A DNA stretch of 64,000 bases from Pararhizobium sp. IMCC21322. GTDB lineage: Bacteria; Pseudomonadota; Alphaproteobacteria; Rhizobiales; GCA-2746425. The notes below the pieces were generated by a model. The model did not search any database and was not told the DNA's origin. It saw only the letters and a list, made by a program, of their open reading frames with translations. Positions 56,729 to 64,000 of the stretch are shown here, piece by piece; within the stretch, counting starts at the first letter, position 1; every line of letters starts with the position of its first letter. The stretch is taken from contig NZ_CP132335.1 of the NCBI RefSeq assembly GCF_030758295.1, positions 3,820,412 through 3,884,411 of the forward strand, written 5' to 3'. Both the position numbers and the translations under genes were made by a program.

Positions 56729-56900
56729 AATTCAAAGCGCTTTCAATTCGTCAGTGGAAAAGACCAGAGGCAATTCGTCAACCGTGAAAATGTGCTGCAA
56801 CGCAATAATGGCTGAATTCTGCCTGTTTAATTCGATCAACTCCGGCATCGGGTATCATTTTAAAAAAATACGCCCATCATTTTCCAATTCAAAGCGCTTT
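56729..56900. promoter_or_regulatory. Two LacI-type operators, AATTCAAAGCGCTTT, 157 bp apart
   Basis: The same 15-mer with core palindrome AAAGCGCTTT lies at 56729-56743 and 56886-56900, in the 479-bp divergent region between the LacI gene and the binding-protein gene. This core is typical of LacI-family operators. The spacing is close to 15 helical turns, suitable for looping. No gene is seen in the rest of the interval (56649-57127). Confidence 0.75.
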
Positions 56901-57127
56901 AAAACCTTCCACGATGCGATGAGGCACCATGACCCACAGTTCCCGCATTGCACTCCCAAGTCTGAGCGCTTCCCTGAATTGTTACAAATAAAGCCGCAAT
57001 ACAATCTCCCAATTCACCGAAGAGCATTGTATAGAAAATGCTCAATTATCTGATCCGGTGCGCAATGATTGTTCGCGCAGATACAATTCATGCTGAATGA
57101 ATTGGCTGGCTTTGAGAGGAATGGTGC

Positions 57128-58405
57128 ATGAGATTTCACAATAGATTTTTGGTAACAGCAGCTATTTTGACGTCGGCTTTTGGAACTGTCAGCGCTTCCC
57201 ATGCCGTCGATCTGTCTATTGTTACGGGCTGGGAAGGCCGGGACCTGCAAATCCTGCGCGCCAATCTTGCGGTTTATGAAGACCGCACCGGCAATAAAGT
57301 CGAAATTGTCCCATTGCCACGTTACACAAATGATCAATTCGAGCGCTATTCGCTGTGGCTGACAGCCCAGAACGAAGAGATCGATCTCTACATGACGGAC
57401 AGCACTTGGGCGCCGCAATTATCTGAACACTTTCTGGACATGACATTTGCTGCAGAAAACGTCATTCCCAACCACTTTCCGGTGACAATCGAGTCGCAGA
57501 CTGTGGATGGAAAATTGTTGGCCCTTCCGATTTATGCCGAGGCAACAGCCCTGTATTACCGCAAGGACCTGCTGGAAAAGCATGTCGCCTTCGTACCGGC
57601 AAGCTGGTCCGAGATGGTTGACACCGCACGCAGCATTCAGGAGGCTGAACGTGCGGGAGGCAATCTGGAAATGGTGGGCTTCGTATTTCCCGGCGCACTT
57701 GGTGAAGACCTGACCGCGACGGCTCTGGAGTGGATCAAATCCCATGGTGGGGGGCAGATTGTCGAGCCAGATGGTACAATTTCCATCAACAATACCAGGG
57801 CTGCCGAAGCTTTGAAGATTGCACTGTCCTGGATTGGCGACATTGCGCCGCTTGCGGTCCTTGAATACACAGAGGAAGATGCCCGCAAAGTTTGGGATGC
57901 AGGCAATGCTGTGTTTTTCCGAGCTTCATCTGATGAATTCGCCCGCAGCAAAGCGGAAAATGCCCCGCTCAAAGATCTGTTTGAAATGACAAGCCTGCCC
58001 ATCGGTCAGGGAGGGTCCAGCCCGGCTGCAACTCTGGGCGGCTGGAATGTGGCTGTATCGCGTTACACACCGCATCCCGAAGAGGCAACGGCGCTTGCGC
58101 TGTTCCTGGCCTCAAGCGATGTGCAGGAACAAAGAGCCATTCAGCAGGGGAAACTGCCAACCATCGTCGCTCTTTACAATGATATTGATGTCACAACCCA
58201 ACAGCCCGGTATCAGGCGCTGGAAGGGCATCTTGGAAAATGCAGTGCAACTGCCTGCAGCTGCCACCAAACACAATTACAATGTCGTCAACAGTGAGTTC
58301 TGGACCGCGGTTCACAATACACTGTCAGCAAGCGGTTCAGCTGAAGAAAATGTCACGATCCTGGAACGGCGCTTAAAGCGTGTCAAAGGGGCCAACTGGC
58401 GCTAG
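57128..58405 (+). CDS. Family 1 (sugar-type) ABC extracellular solute-binding protein
   Basis: A 425-residue periplasmic receptor with signal peptide ending near SASHAVD. The mature part resembles trehalose/maltose-type receptors: GWEGRDLQILRANLAVYEDRTGNKVEIV, DLYMTDSTWAPQLSEHFLDM, ALPIYAEATALYYRKDLLEKH and AATLGGWNVAVSRYTPHPEEATALALFLAS. GAGAGGA precedes the ATG. No permease or ATPase genes follow; instead psuK overlaps its end by 26 bp. Ligand unknown; pseudouridine or another nucleoside or sugar is inference from neighbours. Confidence 0.9.
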   Translation: MRFHNRFLVTAAILTSAFGTVSASHAVDLSIVTGWEGRDLQILRANLAVYEDRTGNKVEIVPLPRYTNDQFERYSLWLTAQNEEIDLYMTDSTWAPQLSEHFLDMTFAAENVIPNHFPVTIESQTVDGKLLALPIYAEATALYYRKDLLEKHVAFVPASWSEMVDTARSIQEAERAGGNLEMVGFVFPGALGEDLTATALEWIKSHGGGQIVEPDGTISINNTRAAEALKIALSWIGDIAPLAVLEYTEEDARKVWDAGNAVFFRASSDEFARSKAENAPLKDLFEMTSLPIGQGGSSPAATLGGWNVAVSRYTPHPEEATALALFLASSDVQEQRAIQQGKLPTIVALYNDIDVTTQQPGIRRWKGILENAVQLPAAATKHNYNVVNSEFWTAVHNTLSASGSAEENVTILERRLKRVKGANWR

Positions 58406-59411
58406 CAGAAGGGTGGCTTCGGATATCGAGAAGGACCCGATTCCAGTATCTTTCTGCGTTTTTGGCGGCGCTTTGATCGATCGCATCGGCACATTTAAAA
58501 CCGCGTTTCATTCAGGGCAGTCGCATCCAGGGCACTGGCAACAGACCGTTGGCGGTGTGGCCGCAAATGGTGCAAGACATCTGGCACATTTCGGAGCCAA
58601 AGTAATTTTCGCAACCGTCTTTGCCGATGATTTTGATGCCCGGACTGTGCGCAATCGCTTGCTTGATGACGGACTGATAATCGTTCCGGACTGCATCATT
58701 CCCGGCGGTGCGACCCCCACATATACCGTCATGCATGACCCGTCCGGTGATGTGATTGCGGGCCTTGCCGATATGGCGCTGCATCAGCATATGGATGAGG
58801 CCTGGGCCCGCAACGTCGCCATGGCTGGCTCAGAAAGCACTCACTGGATTGCCGATACAAATATCGCACCGGCGGCTCTTACCGAACTGGCGCAGTTAAA
58901 GGGCAACAGGAAATTGTTCCTGATGGTGGTCTCACCAGCCAAAACCGCTGGATTGATGCCCTTGTTGCGCCATTTGGACGGCATCATCTGCAATCGACAG
59001 GAAGCTGAGGCTCTGGCAGATTCAATTTTCCCTGATGCGCCCTGCGCTGCCAAGGGACTTGCTGCTCTTGGCATACCCCTTTGCATTGTCAGTGATGGTG
59101 CCAAAGCCAGTGCTCTTGCCTGCAGAACACCAGACCGCTCCTTGCAACTGACGCTGAAAACGCCTTTGCCAATTGCAGACGAGACAGAAGCTGGACCAAA
59201 GAAACAATTTCGCATGACCGGCGCTGGCGATATGTTCGCTGCAGCCTGTCTTTTTGCATTATGCACCAAGACTGCTATAGCGCCCGGAAATGTTCTCCGG
59301 CATGGGCATGCCGCTGCAAGGCTTGCCATGATGGAAGAGGATTCCTGCCCGACAATCTGTTGGCGCGCAGTAACCGACGCAGCAGACCAAGAAAGCAACA
59401 ATAATGACTAA
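58380..59411 (+). CDS. psuK: PfkB-family kinase, probable pseudouridine kinase
   Basis: A 343-residue PfkB (ribokinase-type) kinase with VFGGALIDRIGTF, the substrate segment GGVAANGARHLAHFGAKV and the catalytic MTGAGDMFAAACLFAL. It is assigned as PsuK (pseudouridine to pseudouridine-5'-phosphate) because psuG follows with an 8-bp overlap. The first start is a GTG inside the binding-protein gene; a GTG at 58413 is an alternative just after that gene's stop. Confidence 0.85.
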   Translation: MSKGPTGASRRVASDIEKDPIPVSFCVFGGALIDRIGTFKTAFHSGQSHPGHWQQTVGGVAANGARHLAHFGAKVIFATVFADDFDARTVRNRLLDDGLIIVPDCIIPGGATPTYTVMHDPSGDVIAGLADMALHQHMDEAWARNVAMAGSESTHWIADTNIAPAALTELAQLKGNRKLFLMVVSPAKTAGLMPLLRHLDGIICNRQEAEALADSIFPDAPCAAKGLAALGIPLCIVSDGAKASALACRTPDRSLQLTLKTPLPIADETEAGPKKQFRMTGAGDMFAAACLFALCTKTAIAPGNVLRHGHAAARLAMMEEDSCPTICWRAVTDAADQESNNND

Positions 59412-60318
59412 AAGCCTGTCTCAGCTCCTGCAGATATCAAAACCCGTCGCTGCGGCCCTGGCCGCTGGAAAACCGGTTGTTGCCCTTGAGTCGACTATCA
59501 TCACCCATGGCATGCCATGGCCGCAAAATCTGGAAACAGCACAGGCTGTTGAACAAACGATCATGGATGAAGGCGCTGTTCCCGCGACCATCGCGGTGAT
59601 GGATGGAACCATACGGGTTGGCCTTTCATCAGATGATCTGACGCGGCTGGCAAAGTTAGATGATGTTCGCAAATTATCCCGTGCGGACCTTGCCCATGCA
59701 CTGGTTCTGGAACAGCCCGGCTCAACAACCGTGGCAGCCACCATGCTGTGTTCACAGCTCGCAGGTATCAAAGTCTTTGCAACCGGCGGATTGGGTGGCG
59801 TGCATCGCGGTGTCTCTGAGACAATGGATATTTCTGCAGATTTGGGTGAATTCCTGAAATCATCAGTGACTGTGGTCTGCGCCGGAGCCAAAGCCATTCT
59901 GGATGTTCCAAAAACGCTGGAGTGGCTGGAGACGCTGGGCGTTCCGGTGCTCTCATATGGCACGGATAATTTTCCAGCATTCTGGTCCCGCGACAGCGGC
60001 CTTGCCTCTCCCTTGCGACTGGATACGCCGGAACAAATTGCTGATTTTATTCGGACCCGCGCTGTTTTGGGACAGGAAGGCGGACTGGTGGTCGCCAACC
60101 CGGTTCCGGCAGAAGCAGAAATCGACAGGACAGATCTGGAGCCGCTGATTTCACAAGCGCTGGCTGAAGCCAGCGCTGCAGGCATTGGCGGCAAGGAGGT
60201 CACGCCCTATCTTCTGCAACGTATTTTTGAATTGACGGACGGGCGCAGCCTGGAGACCAATATTGCGCTGGTCAAAAACAATGCTGTATTGGCCGCAAAA
60301 ATTGCAGCTGCCCTGTAA
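59404..60318 (+). CDS. psuG: Pseudouridine-5'-phosphate glycosidase
   Basis: Cleaves pseudouridine-5'-phosphate to uracil and ribose-5-phosphate. The 304-residue protein shows VVALESTIITHGMPWPQNLETA (active-site Glu29), GLGGVHRGVSETMDISADL (metal-site Asp) and CAGAKAILDVPKTLEWLE (catalytic Lys), matching the known PsuG active site. It overlaps psuK and is convergent with cckA, 10 bp apart. Confidence 0.95.
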   Translation: MTKSLSQLLQISKPVAAALAAGKPVVALESTIITHGMPWPQNLETAQAVEQTIMDEGAVPATIAVMDGTIRVGLSSDDLTRLAKLDDVRKLSRADLAHALVLEQPGSTTVAATMLCSQLAGIKVFATGGLGGVHRGVSETMDISADLGEFLKSSVTVVCAGAKAILDVPKTLEWLETLGVPVLSYGTDNFPAFWSRDSGLASPLRLDTPEQIADFIRTRAVLGQEGGLVVANPVPAEAEIDRTDLEPLISQALAEASAAGIGGKEVTPYLLQRIFELTDGRSLETNIALVKNNAVLAAKIAAAL

Positions 60319-60328
60319 TGATTATGGG

Positions 60329-62935
60329 CTAAGCTTCGTCCAGCACTTCCTTGACGGCCGTTGCCAGCTGTTTCAGTGAAAACGGCTTAGGCAGGAATGA
60401 GAACTTATCGCCTTCATCAAGATTCTTCGCAAAGGCGTCTTCGGCATAACCTGACACGAAAATGATTTTCAGATCCGGCTGGGTCTCGCGCAATCTCTTC
60501 AACAGGGTTGGGCCGTCCATTTCCGGCATCATGACATCGGAGATCACCAGATCAATCTGATCATCAATCTCGTCGATTAACTCCAAGGCTTCGGTGCCCG
60601 TGGAGGCCTCATGGACCTTGTATCCGCGAGATGCCAACGCGCGGGCGGCAAACGCCCGCACAGCTTCTTCGTCTTCTACCAGCATGATAGTGGCTGAACC
60701 GGTCAGGTCTGCATGTTCAGGCGCTTTCTTGACTTCTACAGGCTGCTCTTCGCCCTCTTTTTCCACATAGCGGGGCAGCATGATGCGGAATGTCGTTCCC
60801 TTGTCCACTTCACTGTCGACATAGATGAAACCATCGGTCTGTTTGATGATGCCATAAACCGTGGAAAGCCCAAGACCTGTCCCCTGCCCAACATCCTTGG
60901 TGGTGAAGAAGGGTTCAAACACCTTTGACACCACTTCCACAGGCATTCCGGTTCCGGTGTCAGACACCTCAATCAGAACAAATTCAGCGGCAGGAACTTC
61001 TGAATGGCCCAGGCGCCCAGCTTCATCTGCCAGCATATTGCGTGTGTTCACCTTGACCGTGCCGCCCTCCGGCATGGCGTCTCTGGCGTTCACAGCCAGG
61101 TTCATGATGACCTGCTCAAACTGGTTCAGATCGGCTTTAACAGGCCACAAATCACGGCCATGACGCACTTCCAGCGACACTTTCTCTCCTAACAGACGAT
61201 CCAGCATGACCGACACTTCACTCATGACATCGCTCAGTTGCAGAATTTGCGGTCGCAATGTCTGGCGGCGCGAGAAGGCCAGCAACTGCCGCACAAGGCC
61301 AGCGGCCCGATTGGCATTCTGCTTGATGTTCATGATGTCCTGGAAGGACGGATCAGACGGCTTATGGCTGTTCAGCAACAAATCCGAAAAGCCGATAATG
61401 GCGGTCAGCACATTGTTGAAATCATGCGCCACACCACCGGCCAACTGGCCAATGGCCTGCATCTTCTGACTTTGTGCAAACTGCTCTTCAAGTGTGCGTT
61501 GTTCGGTGGTTTCAGAGGCAAAGATAATGGCCGCTTCATTGTCATCATTGGCTTCAACACCGCTGACATAAATCTTGGCTGAATGATCGCCCTCACCGTC
61601 CAGCGTCACTTCAATGGGCTCAATACCAGAGCGGCCATTGATCGCGGCTGTCAGTGCCGCGCGCAAATTGGGCCTGTCACGTTCAACGACGCTGTTGACG
61701 AGATCAACCTGCCGACCCTCGACAAATTCCGGGCCAAACAGCCGTACAAAGCGCGCATTGCAGCGGCCCAGACGCCTGTCGCGGGTCACCGAGGCAATGG
61801 CAATGGGGGTATTGTTGAAGAAACGTGAGAACCGCACTTCCGCCGCACGCAACGCATCAGAGGCATCACCACTTTTCGCCCGGTTGATCACGACACTGCG
61901 CGATGCGCCCAGTACGCCTTCTGCGCTTTGCGGCACATGGTGTACCAACCGTACGGGAACACTTCGACCACTGGCATCCATAAGGTCGAGGTCTATTGTT
62001 TCGCTCGCAGGTTTGATCAGCGTTCCATTGGCCGCCAACAAATGTCCCGCAGCCTGATTGTCCACCAGATCAAACAAATGCAGATCTGATGGGCGAACCT
62101 CCGCAATATCCAGTTGCAGCCACTCAGCCAGTGTCGCATTGAGATAGGCAAGCCGTCCATCTGGATTGATTGACAGAAAACCAACAGGCGCATGATCAAG
62201 ATAGTCAATCGCAGTCTGAAGTTCCTGAAAGATGTTTTCCTGTGACTTGCGATTGTTGCTGATGTCCGAAACCCGCCAGACCTGTAAGGGCTGACCAGCC
62301 TCATCGGTGGGAAGCGGTCGGACCTGAACATTGTACCAGAACCCGTTTTCCGCGCGCATGGGAGCGATTTTCCCAGTCATCCCATTTGCGGCGCTCAGGG
62401 AAACAGGGAGGCGAATCTCCTCATCAGCGGCCTGATTGGACTGAATGACCTGCCCCAGCCGGAAAATCGCATCAGCCGCATCCGGATCACGGCTGAAAAT
62501 GGTCTCGACACTGCGCAGAGCGGCATCATTGTCAGCACCGGTCAGTTGTTTGTATGCCGGATTAGCGTAGACGATCCGGCCAACATTATCGGTGACACAG
62601 ATACCTTCGGACAATGTGTCGACAAACTGGCGGGACAATTTGTTTTCCTCAGAATCTGTGTTCTCGCCGACAACGCCAAGCGCCCACAGAAACAGGCAAA
62701 GAATGCCCAATGTAGCAAACATGCCCAGAAAGCCCATGACCAACTGGTCGGCATATTCCTGGGGAACATAGAACAGCCCGACCACACAGACGATCAACAA
62801 AACAACCACCAGCGTCAGCCGCATGATGCGTTTTTGACCGAGTTCGGTCGCACCTGCTGATCCCGCCTGGCTGTAGTGTTCAGAATTTTTGTTTGAACGA
62901 GAGTCTGTCACGACAATCCGGGCTTTGTTATTCAT
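60329..62935 (-). CDS. cckA: Hybrid sensor histidine kinase CckA
   Basis: The cell-cycle kinase that phosphorylates ChpT and through it CtrA and CpdR. The 868-residue protein has two membrane helices (about 40-57 and 65-88), three PAS-like domains (about 100-230, 240-350, 365-480), the HisKA site GGVAHDFNNVLTAIIGFSD with His504, HATPase (QFEQVIMNLAVNARDAMP, GQGTGLGLSTVYGI) and a C-terminal receiver with Asp800 in VISDVMMPEMDG. Domain order and size match alphaproteobacterial CckA. It stands alone, downstream of flhB on the same strand. Confidence 0.95.
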   Translation of the reverse strand: MNNKARIVVTDSRSNKNSEHYSQAGSAGATELGQKRIMRLTLVVVLLIVCVVGLFYVPQEYADQLVMGFLGMFATLGILCLFLWALGVVGENTDSEENKLSRQFVDTLSEGICVTDNVGRIVYANPAYKQLTGADNDAALRSVETIFSRDPDAADAIFRLGQVIQSNQAADEEIRLPVSLSAANGMTGKIAPMRAENGFWYNVQVRPLPTDEAGQPLQVWRVSDISNNRKSQENIFQELQTAIDYLDHAPVGFLSINPDGRLAYLNATLAEWLQLDIAEVRPSDLHLFDLVDNQAAGHLLAANGTLIKPASETIDLDLMDASGRSVPVRLVHHVPQSAEGVLGASRSVVINRAKSGDASDALRAAEVRFSRFFNNTPIAIASVTRDRRLGRCNARFVRLFGPEFVEGRQVDLVNSVVERDRPNLRAALTAAINGRSGIEPIEVTLDGEGDHSAKIYVSGVEANDDNEAAIIFASETTEQRTLEEQFAQSQKMQAIGQLAGGVAHDFNNVLTAIIGFSDLLLNSHKPSDPSFQDIMNIKQNANRAAGLVRQLLAFSRRQTLRPQILQLSDVMSEVSVMLDRLLGEKVSLEVRHGRDLWPVKADLNQFEQVIMNLAVNARDAMPEGGTVKVNTRNMLADEAGRLGHSEVPAAEFVLIEVSDTGTGMPVEVVSKVFEPFFTTKDVGQGTGLGLSTVYGIIKQTDGFIYVDSEVDKGTTFRIMLPRYVEKEGEEQPVEVKKAPEHADLTGSATIMLVEDEEAVRAFAARALASRGYKVHEASTGTEALELIDEIDDQIDLVISDVMMPEMDGPTLLKRLRETQPDLKIIFVSGYAEDAFAKNLDEGDKFSFLPKPFSLKQLATAVKEVLDEA

Positions 62936-63056
62936 GCAGGCATATCAGTGGCTCATTGGCAGTTTTCAATGAATCACAACGTTATAGAGACTTATTTGCA
63001 GATGCCCGCTCTGTCACGAAATTTGTGCAGTTTGGGCGTGTTTCACCAATCTTGGA

Positions 63057-64000
63057 TCATTTTTTGTTCAAGCGCATCACGAAGCCAATGACCTCGGCAA
63101 CCGCCTTATAGTGATCCTCCGGAACCTGATCGTCGATCTCCACTGTCGCGTAAAGTGCGCGCGCCAATGGCGGATTTTCAACAATTGGCACGTCAGTACT
63201 CTCAGCCACTTCACGAATTTTGAGAGCCACCGAATCAATACCTTTGGCCACACAAATTGGCGCGTTCATGCCTTCTTCATAAGACAGAGCCACCGCATAG
63301 TGGGTCGGGTTGGTAATGATGACTGTTGCTTCCGGTACGCGCGACATCATTCGGGCTCGGCCACGTTCCATGCGTAGCTGCCGAATTTTTGCCTTGATCG
63401 CCGGATCACCTTCCGAATCCTTATGCTCATCACGCACCTCTTTGAGCGTCATCTTCTGCCGTTCAAAGAATTGATGTTTTTGCCACATGAAATCCAGACC
63501 GGCGATAACAGTCATCAGCAGCAGAGTGATCAGCAAAAGCTTGACAGCCATGTCATGAAACAGCGGCAGAATTGCCACTGCAGGGCTGATCAGCACACTT
63601 TCCAGGCGATCAAGTTCCGGCCAAAGCGCCGCCATGATGAGCACTGACACAAGGCCAAGCTTGGACATTCCCTTGGCAAAATTGACCAAAGCTTCCGGGG
63701 AGAACAAACGCTTTGCGCCAGCCAGAGGTGAAATTTTTGACCATTTTGGCTTAAGAGGATCTATCGACCAAACAAGTTTGTGCTGAACCAGATTGCCAAT
63801 TGCTGCCGCAAGTACCAGAAGAAGAAACGGGACTGCAAGCGCGGTGGCAAGGTCACGCCCGGTTTGCATCCACAAGCCGGCCATGGCGCCCCGATCGAGG
63901 GAAAGAGTATGCGCATTGGACAGATAGCCACGCAGCAATCCGCCAAGGTGAGCTGCGCTGATGGGCGCCAAAAAGGCAATCATCAGCGTTACCATCAGCA
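63057..64000 (-). CDS. flhB: Flagellar export apparatus protein FlhB (N-terminus cut by window edge)
   Basis: The switch protein of the flagellar type III export gate. The visible part, about 315 residues, has the membrane domain (hydrophobic stretches such as LATALAVPFLLLVLAAAIGN and LLLITLLLMTVIAGLDFMW) and the cytoplasmic domain with the self-cleavage site TNPTHYAVAL. About 45 N-terminal residues are missing beyond base 64000. FlhB rather than a virulence homologue is favoured by the ENPPLARALYATVEIDDQVPEDHYKAVAEVI end. It implies a flagellar cluster to the right. Confidence 0.95.
   Translation of the reverse strand, partial: LMVTLMIAFLAPISAAHLGGLLRGYLSNAHTLSLDRGAMAGLWMQTGRDLATALAVPFLLLVLAAAIGNLVQHKLVWSIDPLKPKWSKISPLAGAKRLFSPEALVNFAKGMSKLGLVSVLIMAALWPELDRLESVLISPAVAILPLFHDMAVKLLLITLLLMTVIAGLDFMWQKHQFFERQKMTLKEVRDEHKDSEGDPAIKAKIRQLRMERGRARMMSRVPEATVIITNPTHYAVALSYEEGMNAPICVAKGIDSVALKIREVAESTDVPIVENPPLARALYATVEIDDQVPEDHYKAVAEVIGFVMRLNKK

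Overview
The window looks like chromosomal DNA of a flagellated alphaproteobacterium, most likely Hyphomicrobiales (Rhizobiales)-like. No species is claimed. The indications are: a perfect alphaproteobacterial LexA box (GTTC-N7-GTTC) upstream of recA; the cell-cycle hybrid kinase CckA; an F1-ATPase zeta (DUF1476) subunit; a purC-purS-purQ-purL operon with small PurL; an FeS-type photolyase whose ligand cysteines match the numbering I recall for Agrobacterium PhrB; DUF2259 and DUF3563 proteins; and a MoeA-like/MobA-like fusion in a cox-type maturation cluster.

Layout. 1-12.2 kb: a glycogen operon on the minus strand, transcribed glgP-glgB-glgC-glgA-glgX-malQ-pgm, with pgm cut by the left edge. 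12.7-17.2 kb: a tripartite tricarboxylate transporter (tctC-tctB-tctA) followed by a GatZ/KbaZ-family protein, probably one catabolic unit. 17.3-18.4 kb: repeat-rich DNA around tRNA-Leu(UAA), with a 40-bp tandem repeat and a 117-bp-period repeat that carries the tRNA 3' tail, then an AT-rich stretch. 18.4-21.7 kb: a two-gene cassette of a GH24 lysozyme fused to an L,D-transpeptidase-like domain and a membrane-anchored serine hydrolase. 21.7-28.4 kb: gpt, a molybdopterin-binding protein, sfsA-map-radC, photolyase with a small DUF2256 gene, a ParS/RES toxin-antitoxin pair and a DUF3563 microprotein.

28.5-33.3 kb: a maturation cluster for molybdenum hydroxylases (CoxD, CoxE, two XdhC/CoxI-type proteins, MoeA/MobA fusion) without structural subunits. 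33.4-38 kb: flavin reductase, icd, trmJ-murI and rpsD. 38-46.2 kb: purC-purS-purQ-lipoprotein-purL-bolA-grxD, zeta subunit, an HpcH/HpaI aldolase, a small hydrolase and purB. 46.3-51 kb: an anchored hypothetical protein, a cytochrome P460, a DUF2259 protein, rpe, a P1-family peptidase and a LivK-type binding protein. 51.4-55.5 kb: alaS and recA, with a readable LexA-controlled promoter. 55.6-60.3 kb: a LacI regulator divergent from an orphan sugar-binding protein, psuK and psuG. 60.3-64 kb: cckA and flhB, cut by the right edge.

Most genes are ordinary housekeeping or metabolic genes in tight operons. The parts least explained by known biology are the lysozyme/hydrolase cassette, the tRNA-tail repeat, the binding protein joined to pseudouridine catabolism without its permease, and the tct-gatZ unit. 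I could run no database search, so family names rest on motifs read directly from the translations.
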